Assembly (NCBI GenBank): GCA_002704045.1
Contig: PAFF01000023.1
Span: forward strand, 1 to 14,907
Source: Fidelibacterota bacterium
GTDB taxonomy: Bacteria > Fidelibacterota > Marinisomatia > SCGC-AAA003-L08 > GCA-002704045
DNA: 14,907 nucleotides
Direction of reading: 5' to 3'
Shown piece by piece: positions 7,120-14,771 of the stretch. Position 1 is the first letter of the stretch; the number at the start of each line of letters is the position of its first letter. Made by a program: the position numbers and the translations under genes. Below the pieces are notes generated by a model that saw nothing but the letters and a program-made list of their open reading frames with translations, had not been told where the DNA came from and ran no database searches.

Positions 7120-7889
7120 AAAAATACAAATTTTTACATGATTTTTTTAAAATTATAGAAGAGTTAAATATTGATTATTGGCTAGAAGGTGGAACGGCAC
7201 TTTCAGCTCATAGAGATGGTGCAATATTTCCTTGGGAACATGATTTTGATATAGGTGTTTTAAAAAAAAATTTAGACAATAAACTTCCAATTTTAATTGA
7301 GAGAATTTCGAATATAGAAAGAGTAATTATTGTGCAAAAAAATTTTCCATTTTTAGATAATATAATTCAAATTTATTGTAATGATAAAGTTTCGAGTCCT
7401 AATCAAATAGATATATATCTATATACAGAAAAAAATAACAATATTTATATGCGTTGGTTTAATAGTCCATTAGGAGTTGGTTCTCTAGTATTGAAGTCAA
7501 TTTTATATTTTCTCACTGATAGATTATCAAAAAATCATAACAATTTTTTTCTAAAAACAAAAATTTATAAAATTATTTTAAATTTTTTTTTGTATATTAA
7601 CTATAAATTTTATAGTTCAACTTATCACTCATTTCCTAAAATTTTTTTTGAAAAAAATAAAAAAATATTATTTTGTGGCTTAAAACTAAATATACCTTTT
7701 ATGATTGAAGAATTTTTAGAATACAGATATGGAAAAAATTGGAAAATTCCTGATAAGAGTTTTAACCAAATGGGTAAATGGAAGACTTCAAAAGCTAGAC
7801 CAATTTTAAGACAAAATTTTTTACCATATCCAAAAATTGATTACGATATTTATAATCTTACTAACTATGCTGACCAAAAAAATAAATAA
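7113..7889 (+). CDS. LicD/fukutin-like phosphotransferase or nucleotidyltransferase-fold protein
   Basis: A 258-residue protein of the LicD/fukutin nucleotidyltransferase-like group. In LicD these enzymes transfer phosphocholine from a CDP donor to a glycan; other members transfer other phospho-groups. The signature is near the N-terminus: 'WLEGGTALSAHRDG' at 23-36, equivalent to the family's 'GGTxLGaxRhG', then 'PWEHDFDIGV' at 40-49, with the metal-binding D44-x-D46. The C-terminal 'NIPFMIEEFLEYRYGKNW' segment matches the conserved 'yl..yYG..w' end of LicD proteins. The start is the TTG at 7113 because of the GGAGAG six bases upstream. It opens the right-hand + strand block, and a LicC-like cytidylyltransferase lies in the same block (11701-12420), which makes a CDP-linked donor plausible. 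No signal peptide is seen; the substrate is unknown. Confidence 0.75.
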   Translation: MSKKYKFLHDFFKIIEELNIDYWLEGGTALSAHRDGAIFPWEHDFDIGVLKKNLDNKLPILIERISNIERVIIVQKNFPFLDNIIQIYCNDKVSSPNQIDIYLYTEKNNNIYMRWFNSPLGVGSLVLKSILYFLTDRLSKNHNNFFLKTKIYKIILNFFLYINYKFYSSTYHSFPKIFFEKNKKILFCGLKLNIPFMIEEFLEYRYGKNWKIPDKSFNQMGKWKTSKARPILRQNFLPYPKIDYDIYNLTNYADQKNK

Positions 7890-9162
7890 AATTTTTTATA
7901 ATTCTTTGAGTAATTCTGCTCCAAATAAAATAATTAATAGTAAAATAAAAATTATAAACAAATCTATTATTTTCCAAAATAAAAAAATATATTCATACAA
8001 AAATAAAATATACATAATTTCAATAGGAAAAGCATCTCAAAGTTTATTAAAAGGTTTTTTAAAGTTTTCAAATGAGATAGAGGATTATTTAGTAGTAAGA
8101 CATTTTGTTTCTAAAAAAATTAAATTTAAAAAAGATAATGTTGTAAGTTCTACTCACCCTTTGGTTTCCAAAAAAAGTTATATTGCTGCAAAAAAATTAA
8201 TTAAATTTTTAAAAAATATCCCAACAAAATCAGATGTTATTTTTCTTATTTCTGGAGGAGGATCTGCAATGTTAGCTCATCCTGTAAAAGGTCTCAACTT
8301 TAATGAAAAATCTAAATTTATTAATAATCTTTTGCATGTAGGTATAGGTGAAAGAGAAGTAAATTTTTTTAGAAAAAAATTATCTTCTATCAAGTCTTCA
8401 AAAACACTTAGTTATTTAAATAATTCAAATGTTTTAAATATTATTTTATCTGATGAAAGATCTAATAAGATTGATGCAATCTCATCTGGAATATCAATTC
8501 CTCAAGCACAAAAAATTATTGATAAAAAACTTTTGAAAAAAGTCACATCTCAAAAATTTTGCTCGAAAAAAATTAGAAATTTTTTAATTAAAAACAATAA
8601 AAAAGAAATTAAAAATAACTATACTAATAAAATAACTTCTATAATTATTGGAGATAGGTTCGATTTAATAAAACAATTAGAGGAAAATTTTAAAAATAAA
8701 TTAAATGCTAAAAAGATAATGTACTACGGGCATATTTTTGAGAAATCTTTTGAAATTGCAAGTAATAAAATTCTAAAAGTAATTAAAGATTTTTATAATA
8801 ATGGAAAATCAGGTTTGAATGTTCTTATTTTTACAGGAGAAATTCCAGTTAAAGCTAATTATAATTCTATGGGCGGTAGAAATCAGCATTTATCTGCAGT
8901 TTTTCTTAGTAAAATAAATCATTTTAAAAATTTTTCATTTTGTTGCTTCTCTACCGATGGTTGTGATTACTTAAAAGGTGTTCATGGAGCTTTTATTGAT
9001 GATGGAGTAGTAAAAAATGTTGTTAGTAAAAACATTGATTATCAAAACTATATTAAAAGTACTAATACATATTATTTGCACAAAAAAACTGACAGTCTAA
9101 TATATGGAGACTATTCAGATAATAATTTCTCTGACTTCTACATATTTAGTTTTATTAAATGA
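7867..9162 (+). CDS. Glycerate 2-kinase family protein (DUF4147/MOFRL, GckA/TtuD-like)
   Basis: A protein of about 431 residues related to GckA/TtuD glycerate 2-kinases, which phosphorylate D-glycerate with ATP. Motifs in order: 'SIGKAS' at 52-57, 'STHPLVS' at 95-101, the nucleotide-site loop 'LISGGGSAMLAHP' at 127-139, 'FRKKLSSIKS' at 168-177, 'GGRNQH' at 336-341 and 'STDGCD' at 362-367. The motifs drift from consensus (RKHLSxxKGG has become RKKLSSIKSS, and the MOFRL end is 'YSDNNFSDFYIF' rather than GTNVxDxxI), so the substrate may not be glycerate. I prefer the ATG at 7867, since 'LTKKINKIFYNSLSNSAP' matches the family's first helix. An ATG at 7837 would add ten residues and enlarge the overlap with the previous gene from 23 to 53 bases. 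Its stop overlaps the next start by 4 bases. Finding this family in a polysaccharide locus is unusual. Confidence 0.8.
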   Translation: MLTKKINKIFYNSLSNSAPNKIINSKIKIINKSIIFQNKKIYSYKNKIYIISIGKASQSLLKGFLKFSNEIEDYLVVRHFVSKKIKFKKDNVVSSTHPLVSKKSYIAAKKLIKFLKNIPTKSDVIFLISGGGSAMLAHPVKGLNFNEKSKFINNLLHVGIGEREVNFFRKKLSSIKSSKTLSYLNNSNVLNIILSDERSNKIDAISSGISIPQAQKIIDKKLLKKVTSQKFCSKKIRNFLIKNNKKEIKNNYTNKITSIIIGDRFDLIKQLEENFKNKLNAKKIMYYGHIFEKSFEIASNKILKVIKDFYNNGKSGLNVLIFTGEIPVKANYNSMGGRNQHLSAVFLSKINHFKNFSFCCFSTDGCDYLKGVHGAFIDDGVVKNVVSKNIDYQNYIKSTNTYYLHKKTDSLIYGDYSDNNFSDFYIFSFIK

Positions 9163-10121
9163 AGAAAAAAGAAAAAATGAAATTAAATTTAAATCTTTAC
9201 TCTTACGGTTATTCATTAAATTTTTTAAATCTTAAAATAAAAAAAACTAACTTAATTGAATTAATTAATAAACATAAACTTCTTGAGCTAAATGGTATTG
9301 AGTTACCAATTGACACTTTATTTAAATCGCTTTCTGAATTTAAAAAATTTTACAAATTATTTGCATCGAGATATAAATTCTATGTATGTTTTGATAATAT
9401 TGAAAATTTAAATACTTATTATTTAGATTGTTTCAATGAACTTAATATAAAAAATATTAGAGTTAGAATGCCTCAATTAAACCCAACCATTTATGGCGGA
9501 AATAAATTTCTAATTAGAAAATATAATAGTAAATTTGAAGAATTTAAAACAATACTTATGAAATACAAGAAATATTTTATCCAAAATAATTTTTTCTTCT
9601 GTATAGAAAATCATCAAGACTTAAATTCTTATGATTTGAATAAAATTGTAAATGAGCTAGGAAGTGATTTTGTAGCAATAAATTGGGATATTGGAAATAG
9701 TGTAGCTTGTGGTGAAACTCCAGATGATTTTTACAATAATTCATCTAAATACATTAAAAATATACATCTTAAGGATTATAATATTTTTTTTAATGATAGG
9801 ATTATTATTTTAAATCGAGTACCATTTGGGAAAGGTTTTTTAAAAAATATTAATTTATCTAAATTTTTAAATCATAAATCTTCAAAATCAATTGAACTAG
9901 GAGCACAAATTTCTCGTAAATGTTATATTTCAAATAAAAATTATTGGAAATATTACGATTTTAAAAATATTAATAAGGTAAAATTTTTTAATTTTATAAA
10001 AAATAACAAAAGTGAAAATAATCAATTATCTGACTTTGAAAAAAAATATCCGACTAAATTAATTAAAAATAATGAATTTATTGATTTTGTTTCATCTTAT
10101 AATTATATAAGAGATCTCTAA
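9159..10121 (+). CDS. Xylose-isomerase-like TIM-barrel protein
   Basis: A 320-residue protein of the AP-endonuclease-2/xylose-isomerase-like TIM-barrel superfamily, whose members isomerise or epimerise keto-sugars, or dehydrate related polyols, with a divalent metal. The expected metal ligands occur on successive strands: Glu150 in 'FCIENHQD', Asp177 in 'NWDIGN', His203 in 'NIHLKDY' and Glu246 in 'SIELGAQ'. 'VPFGKGFL' at 221-228 matches the family's 'vplGeG' turn. About 60 residues follow the barrel with no recognised motif. It starts within the stop of the kinase gene (ATGA), so the two are probably translationally coupled; the ATG at 9177 is an alternative start six codons later. From the neighbours (kinase, two dehydrogenases, aldolase) I infer that it interconverts a small sugar or sugar-acid precursor. 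No specific reaction can be read from it. Confidence 0.78.
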   Translation: MKKKEKMKLNLNLYSYGYSLNFLNLKIKKTNLIELINKHKLLELNGIELPIDTLFKSLSEFKKFYKLFASRYKFYVCFDNIENLNTYYLDCFNELNIKNIRVRMPQLNPTIYGGNKFLIRKYNSKFEEFKTILMKYKKYFIQNNFFFCIENHQDLNSYDLNKIVNELGSDFVAINWDIGNSVACGETPDDFYNNSSKYIKNIHLKDYNIFFNDRIIILNRVPFGKGFLKNINLSKFLNHKSSKSIELGAQISRKCYISNKNYWKYYDFKNINKVKFFNFIKNNKSENNQLSDFEKKYPTKLIKNNEFIDFVSSYNYIRDL

Positions 10122-10137
10122 AATTATATCGGTACAA

Positions 10138-10941
10138 ATGAATATAGTTATCACAGGTGCTTCCAGAGGTTTAGGCCTTAGCCATGCAAAAATTTTATCA
10201 AATATAAATTCTAATAAAGTTATAATTACTGATATTAGTAAGTCAGCCTCATCAGCTTTTAGCCAAAATGATAAAATATTATTAAAAAAATTAATCTTAA
10301 AAAAGAATGTAGATATAGTTTATGGAGATTTAAATAAAAATACTGATGTAGTTAATATTTTAAAGAAAATTAAAAAAATTTTTAATGATAAGATCGATAC
10401 TGTAATTTGTAACGCTGGAGGTGATATTCCAGGGAACAAACTAAATGCATTTGGAAATAAATCAAAAAAAAATGATTATATGATTTCTACAAAACAATTT
10501 AATAATATTTTTAAAAGAAATTTTAATACTTCCTTTAATTTTTTGAAGTTAATAATTCCCGTAATGAAAAAAAATAATTATGGCAAAATAATTACAATAG
10601 GTTCAGTTAATGCAATTACTGATCAATCTAATGAGTTTTCATATTCAATTGCTAAGAATAGTATAATTCATTATACTAAAATTTTAGCAAGAGATTTATT
10701 AAAATTTAATATAAATGTTAATTGTATTTGCCCTGGACCAACAATGACATCAAGATTTATGCATACATTGAACCAAAGAAAGAAGGAAGAACAAAAAATT
10801 ATTAATAAAATAAAGGGCCTGCAAAGAATTGCAAAACCAGAGGATATATCAAAAATAGTCAAATTCTTAATATCAAAAGAAGCAGATATTTTTACAGGAC
10901 AATTATTTATTGCTGATTATGGGTTTTCAATTGGAAGATAA
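10138..10941 (+). CDS. Short-chain dehydrogenase/reductase (first of two)
   Basis: A 267-residue classical SDR oxidoreductase. The NAD(P) loop 'TGASRGLG' is at 6-13, the structural 'NAGG' at 92-95, catalytic Ser156 in 'IGSVNA', and the catalytic pair Tyr169/Lys173 in 'YSIAK'. 'CPGPTMTSRF' follows at 198-207. An insertion-like stretch at about 97-118 after NAGG lengthens the substrate loop relative to a plain SDR. An acidic residue at Asp32 after the second strand suggests NAD(H) preference. It is separated from the TIM-barrel gene by 16 bases, one of the few gaps in this block, with no clear Shine-Dalgarno. Its 3' end overlaps the second SDR. I infer oxidation or reduction of a hydroxyl in the precursor sugar or sugar acid. 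Confidence 0.87.
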   Translation: MNIVITGASRGLGLSHAKILSNINSNKVIITDISKSASSAFSQNDKILLKKLILKKNVDIVYGDLNKNTDVVNILKKIKKIFNDKIDTVICNAGGDIPGNKLNAFGNKSKKNDYMISTKQFNNIFKRNFNTSFNFLKLIIPVMKKNNYGKIITIGSVNAITDQSNEFSYSIAKNSIIHYTKILARDLLKFNINVNCICPGPTMTSRFMHTLNQRKKEEQKIINKIKGLQRIAKPEDISKIVKFLISKEADIFTGQLFIADYGFSIGR

Positions 10942-11704
10942 GTATTTTAATTTTGATAATTATAATATCGTCATTTTTGGGGGAAATTCTGGTTTTGGTT
11001 TAGAAATATTAAAAGCTTTTAGCAGATATAATAATAAAATTATAATAGTAGGAAGAGACCAAAAAAAAATAAATAAAGCTCTAAAAGAAGTAAAGAAAAT
11101 AAATAAAAATAAAAAAATCATTAGTTTGAAGGCTAATTTAACTAATGAAAAAACAGTTAAAACTCTTTTTAATAAATTCAAAACCAAGAAAATTAATAAA
11201 ATAGATATTTTAATTAATTGTATAGGTATAAATAAAAGAAATAATATTGAAAATTTAAGTTTTCAAGATTGGCAAGAAGTCATAAACATTAATTTAAATA
11301 TCTCTTTTTTGATTTCAAAATATTCTCTTAATTTTTTAAAAAAATCTAATAAAGCCAGAATGATTAACTTTACATCTATTTTCTCAACTGTTTCTTTTGA
11401 GGGAAGAACACCCTATGCATCTAGTAAGGGCGGATTATTATTATTGACTAAAACTCTTGCCTTAGAGTGGGCAAAATATAACATAACTGTAAATTCGATT
11501 TCACCAGGACCTTTCTTAACAGAATTAAATTTACCAGTTTTAAATAATAAAAAAAATTATAGAGAATTTTGCAAAAACATTCCTATGGGTAGATTTGGTA
11601 ACCCAGAAGAAATCATTACATCTGTGATGTTTTTGTCATCAGCAAGATCTACTTATGTAACAGGATCAAATATTATGGTTGATGGTGGATGGACTAGCAA
11701 GTGA
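10919..11704 (+). CDS. Short-chain dehydrogenase/reductase (second of two)
   Basis: A classical SDR of about 261 residues, distinct from its neighbour. Motifs counted from the ATG at 10919: the cofactor loop 'GGNSGFG' at 21-27 (a variant of TGxxxGxG), 'NCIG' at 100-103 in place of NAG, catalytic Ser153, Tyr166 and Lys170 in 'YASSKGG', then 'SPGPFLTEL' and the C-terminal 'VTGSNIMVDGGWTSK'. The 'GRD' at about 45-47 after the second strand resembles NADP-binding SDRs such as gluconate 5-dehydrogenase and 3-oxoacyl-ACP reductase relatives. The ATG at 10919 overlaps the first SDR by 23 bases; TTG starts at 10910 and 10931 are also possible. The stop overlaps the GTG of the next gene. The two SDRs may use different cofactors, which would allow net epimerisation at one carbon through a keto intermediate; that is inference. 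Confidence 0.87.
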   Translation: MGFQLEDKYFNFDNYNIVIFGGNSGFGLEILKAFSRYNNKIIIVGRDQKKINKALKEVKKINKNKKIISLKANLTNEKTVKTLFNKFKTKKINKIDILINCIGINKRNNIENLSFQDWQEVININLNISFLISKYSLNFLKKSNKARMINFTSIFSTVSFEGRTPYASSKGGLLLLTKTLALEWAKYNITVNSISPGPFLTELNLPVLNNKKNYREFCKNIPMGRFGNPEEIITSVMFLSSARSTYVTGSNIMVDGGWTSK

Positions 11705-12420
11705 TTGCGCTTATTTATGCAGCAGGATCTAGTTTACGAATAAAAAAAACCATAAATATCGAACATAAGTCTTTATTAATAGTTAAAAATAAAAAATTAA
11801 TTGAACATCAACTTAATTGGATAAAGAAATCAAAAGCTAAAAAAATTATTATTATTGTTAATAAAGATCATAAACAACTTATTTCTTTATTAAAAAAATA
11901 TGAATCAAAAATTCCAATTCAATTAATTTATAACAATGATACAAAATCTCAAAATATGAAAAGCTTCTTTTTAGCCAAAAAAGAAATAGCAAATCAGGAT
12001 GTTATTTTTACAACTTCTGATTTATTTTGTGATAATGAAAATATAACTAAATTTTTAAAATCTAAAGAATCAAATAAAATATTAATTGATATAAATAAAA
12101 AAAACTACACAGGCGATGAGGTTTTAGTTGAATTTAATAACAAGAAATTAATAGTAAGATGTTCAAAAAAATTAGAAAAATTTGATGGAATGGCTATTGG
12201 TGTATACAAATTTAATTCATATTTTATAAATAAAATGTTAGATTATGCCGAAAATAATAATAACGATGGTCACTTTAATAAATCTCTTTATTATGCAATT
12301 GATAATAGTATAGATAAACAAGACAGAATATTTCCAATTAAAACAGTAAATAGTTTATGGTATGATATTGATACTTTTAAAGAATACGTATTATTAAAAA
12401 AACAATATGACAAAGAATAA
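11701..12420 (+). CDS. LicC-like nucleotidyltransferase (MobA-like NTP transferase fold)
   Basis: A 239-residue nucleotidyltransferase. It starts with GTG, which overlaps the TGA of the SDR gene (GTGA). Visible features are the NTP loop 'AAGSSLR' at 7-13 with Lys23 in the 'KSLL' position, 'NMKSFFLAK' at 85-93 (the small-substrate variant of the sugar nucleotidyltransferase pattern), the metal-site region 'TSDLFCDN' at 105-112, 'DGMAIGVYKF' at 162-171 and the closing 'LWYDIDTFKEY' at 219-229. Order and length fit the LicC/phospho-compound cytidylyltransferase branch (phosphocholine, phosphoglutamine, aminoethylphosphonate) better than hexose-1-phosphate transferases. The NTP loop is shortened between AAGSSLR and the lysine. 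I infer that it makes CDP-X from a small phosphorylated compound, perhaps for the LicD-like protein in this block. NTP and substrate are not proven. Confidence 0.75.
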   Translation: MIALIYAAGSSLRIKKTINIEHKSLLIVKNKKLIEHQLNWIKKSKAKKIIIIVNKDHKQLISLLKKYESKIPIQLIYNNDTKSQNMKSFFLAKKEIANQDVIFTTSDLFCDNENITKFLKSKESNKILIDINKKNYTGDEVLVEFNNKKLIVRCSKKLEKFDGMAIGVYKFNSYFINKMLDYAENNNNDGHFNKSLYYAIDNSIDKQDRIFPIKTVNSLWYDIDTFKEYVLLKKQYDKE

Positions 12421-13132
12421 ACATCGAAAAGTTGCATGGTTAACTGTTGCTAGCGAGCAATATTGTGAAATATTTTGTGATTATGGGTTTGATATAATAT
12501 GTATAGATTTAGAACATAGTCAAATTTCATTATCAGAAGCCACAAAATTAATAAGGATTATAAATTTAAGGAAAAAAAAATCATTCATCAGATTAACAAA
12601 TAAAAAAATGAGTGATTTAAATCGATATTTAGATGTTGGAATAGATGGTATAATTGTTCCAAATGTAAGTAGTATAGATGATTTTGATCAAATTAAAAAA
12701 AATGTTTATTATCCGCCAAATGGGTTAAGAGGAGTTGGTTTGTCTAGAGCAAATAAATTTGGTGATAATTTTAATATTTATTTTAATAAAGTTTCGAAAA
12801 AAGTAGAATTAATCTCTATTATTGAGTCTAAAGAAGCTATTCAAAATTTAGACTCTATTTTAAAGTATAAATATTTAGATGGCATCATGATTGGTCCATA
12901 TGATTTATCATCAAGTTTGGGAATTCCTGGTAGATTTGACTCACCAAAATTTAAAAAAAATATTGAAATTATTGAAAAAAAAACAAAAAAAACAAAAAAA
13001 TTTCTTGGAATTCATGTTGTTGAACCTGATAAAAAACTAATTCAGGAATATCTAAATAAAAATTATACTTTTTTAATATACAGCCTTGATACAATTTTGA
13101 TCAAAAGAGCTTTAGATAATTTGCTTTCATGA
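12407..13132 (+). CDS. HpcH/HpaI-family class II pyruvate aldolase
   Basis: A 241-residue class II aldolase of the HpcH/HpaI family, which reversibly joins or releases pyruvate and an aldehyde to give 4-hydroxy-2-keto acids (2-keto-3-deoxy sugar acids in RhmA, GarL and KdgA-like roles). Expected active-site residues are present: His37 in 'DLEHSQ', Arg62 in 'FIRLTN', Glu140 in 'IIESKEA' and Asp166 in 'GPYDLSSSLG' as metal ligands, plus 'PNV' at 85-87 and 'YPPNGLRGVG' at 102-111. Length is slightly below the usual 250-265. It overlaps the cytidylyltransferase gene by 14 bases and the KdsB-like gene by 4 bases. The family is mostly catabolic. Here it is coupled to a CMP-ulosonate synthetase-like gene, which suggests an anabolic role making a 3-deoxy-2-keto acid for activation. 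Confidence 0.88.
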   Translation: MTKNKHRKVAWLTVASEQYCEIFCDYGFDIICIDLEHSQISLSEATKLIRIINLRKKKSFIRLTNKKMSDLNRYLDVGIDGIIVPNVSSIDDFDQIKKNVYYPPNGLRGVGLSRANKFGDNFNIYFNKVSKKVELISIIESKEAIQNLDSILKYKYLDGIMIGPYDLSSSLGIPGRFDSPKFKKNIEIIEKKTKKTKKFLGIHVVEPDKKLIQEYLNKNYTFLIYSLDTILIKRALDNLLS

Positions 13133-13890
13133 AAATTCTTGCGATTATACCTGCGAGAATGGCATCCTCAAGGTTTCCTGGTAAGCCTCTTAAGAAAATT
13201 AATAAAAAACCAATGTTGTATCATGTGTATAAAAGAGCTGAAATGTTTTTCAAAAAAAAAGATCTGTATATTGCTACATGTGATGATGAAATTGCACAAT
13301 ATTCAAATTCAATAAGTGCAAATTTTATTATGACAAGTAAAAAACATAAAAGAGCCAGTGATAGAGTTTATGAGGCAATGATCAAAATTGAAAAATTGAA
13401 AAAAACCAAATATGATTTAATTGTTTTGCTTCAGGGTGATGAACCTCTTATAAATCCAGTCATGTTAAAAAAAGCTATTGATCCATTTAAAAAAAATAAA
13501 TCGATCAAAGTTGTAAATCTTATGAAAAGAATTAGATCAGCTAAAGAGGCTGATGATCCTAATGATGTCAAAGTTGTCTTTGATAAAAATCAATATGCTC
13601 TTTACTTTTCACGATATGCTATTCCTTTTAATCAAACTAAATACAAATTTGAAAATTACAAACAAGTTTGTGTTATACCATTTACTAGGAGCTACTTAAT
13701 AAATTACTACAATATGAAACCAACCAAATATGAAATTATAGAGTCAGTAGATATGATGAGAGTTATTGAAAATGGAGACAAAGTAAAAATGATTGAAATC
13801 ACAGATGAAATAATTAGTGTTGATACACCAAATGATTTAAAAAAAGCTTCAATTTTATTAAAAAAAGATAAATATACAAATAAATATTAA
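13129..13890 (+). CDS. Divergent KdsB-like CMP-3-deoxy-ulosonate cytidylyltransferase
   Basis: A 253-residue member of the KdsB (CMP-Kdo synthetase) family, which couples CTP to a 3-deoxy-2-ulosonic acid. The CTP side is well kept: 'IPARMASSRFPGKPL' at 7-21 with Arg10 and Lys19, 'ASDRVYEA' at 76-83, 'LQGDEPLI' at 101-108, 'DPNDVKVV' at 143-150 and 'ISVDTPNDL' at 229-237. The acceptor side differs from housekeeping KdsB. The usual 'KHIGIYAY' segment reads 'KQVCVIPF' (178-185), replacing the His and Tyr, and the 'SLEQLR' segment reads 'SVDMMR' (206-211), losing the Gln. These regions contact Kdo in studied KdsB enzymes, so another ulosonic acid is likely. The start overlaps the aldolase stop (ATGA). 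I leave the symbol blank because it is probably not the Kdo enzyme of lipid A core synthesis. Confidence 0.85.
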   Translation: MKILAIIPARMASSRFPGKPLKKINKKPMLYHVYKRAEMFFKKKDLYIATCDDEIAQYSNSISANFIMTSKKHKRASDRVYEAMIKIEKLKKTKYDLIVLLQGDEPLINPVMLKKAIDPFKKNKSIKVVNLMKRIRSAKEADDPNDVKVVFDKNQYALYFSRYAIPFNQTKYKFENYKQVCVIPFTRSYLINYYNMKPTKYEIIESVDMMRVIENGDKVKMIEITDEIISVDTPNDLKKASILLKKDKYTNKY

Positions 13891-13892
13891 AA

Positions 13893-14771
13893 ATGAAAAA
13901 AACAAAAAAAAATAAAATTGCAGTAATTGGTGGTGCTGGATTTCTAGGTAGTTATATTGTCAAGGAACTAATCAAAAAAAAATATAAAGTAAAAATAATA
14001 GATAAAATAAAAATTGATATAAAAAATTCATATGTTTGTGATATTATGGATTATAACAAACTAAAAAGATTGATATCAGATTGCGAATATGTTTTCAATT
14101 TTGCTGGAATTGCAGATATTGAAGAATCAAATAATAATCCTTTAGAAACCATTAATGCTAATATAATAGGATCAACAAATATCTTTGATATTTGTGCAAA
14201 ATTAAAAGTTAAAAGAATATTTTTTGCATCAACTTTGTATGTATATTCTAGCTCAGGTGGATTTTATAAAACTACCAAACAATCTCTAGAGAATATATTA
14301 GAAACATATTCAAAAAATTTCAATCTTAAGTACACAGTTTTGAGATATGGATCTGTATTTGGACCGTCATCACAAAAATGGAATGGAATTTATAATTATT
14401 TAAATCAAGCAATAAATAATAATAAAATAATTTGTAATGGTAATGGTGAGGAAATTAGAGAATACATTCACGTAAAAGATGCAGCTAAATTAACAATAAA
14501 ATGCCTAAATAAAGAATACGAAAATAAATATTTAACTATTTCAGGTGTAAACTCAATGAAAGCCAGAGATCTTTTCTTAATGATTAGTGAAATTCTAAAT
14601 AAAAAAGTTAAAATTGTTTATAAAAATAGTCTAAAAAATAAAGAGCACTACAAAATAACACCATATAATTATATACCAAAAAGATCACTTAAAATAGTTC
14701 CAAATGAATTTATTGATTTAGGTGAGGGGTTGTTAGAAGTAATTGAAAAAGATTTTAACAAAAATAATTGA
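13893..14771 (+). CDS. NAD-dependent sugar epimerase/dehydratase (extended SDR)
   Basis: A 292-residue extended SDR of the NDP-sugar epimerase/dehydratase group. The cofactor loop 'IGGAGFLGS' is at 12-20, 'NFAGIAD' at 69-75, 'ASTLYVYSSSGG' at 112-123 with Ser/Thr113-114, catalytic Tyr125 and Lys129 ('YKTTK'), 'LRYGSVFGP' at 150-158, and 'REYIHVKDAA' at 189-198, the usual substrate-domain motif. It begins 2 bases after the KdsB-like gene stop, so they form one operon, and its 3' end overlaps the HAD gene by about 29 bases. It likely modifies a nucleotide-linked sugar, possibly the CMP-activated product of the preceding gene, or else an NDP-hexose. The sequence does not decide between epimerase and dehydratase. 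Confidence 0.85.
   Translation: MKKTKKNKIAVIGGAGFLGSYIVKELIKKKYKVKIIDKIKIDIKNSYVCDIMDYNKLKRLISDCEYVFNFAGIADIEESNNNPLETINANIIGSTNIFDICAKLKVKRIFFASTLYVYSSSGGFYKTTKQSLENILETYSKNFNLKYTVLRYGSVFGPSSQKWNGIYNYLNQAINNNKIICNGNGEEIREYIHVKDAAKLTIKCLNKEYENKYLTISGVNSMKARDLFLMISEILNKKVKIVYKNSLKNKEHYKITPYNYIPKRSLKIVPNEFIDLGEGLLEVIEKDFNKNN

Noticed and set aside
10671..11187. Two minus-strand open frames (10671-10862 and 10960-11187)
   Set aside because: Both are antisense to well-supported SDR genes, have no domain signal and look hydrophobic only because they read A/T-rich codons in reverse.
13129..13890. Calling this gene housekeeping kdsB
   Set aside because: The Kdo-side residues differ and the gene is coupled to an aldolase in an accessory locus; the family is right but the specific name is not supported.
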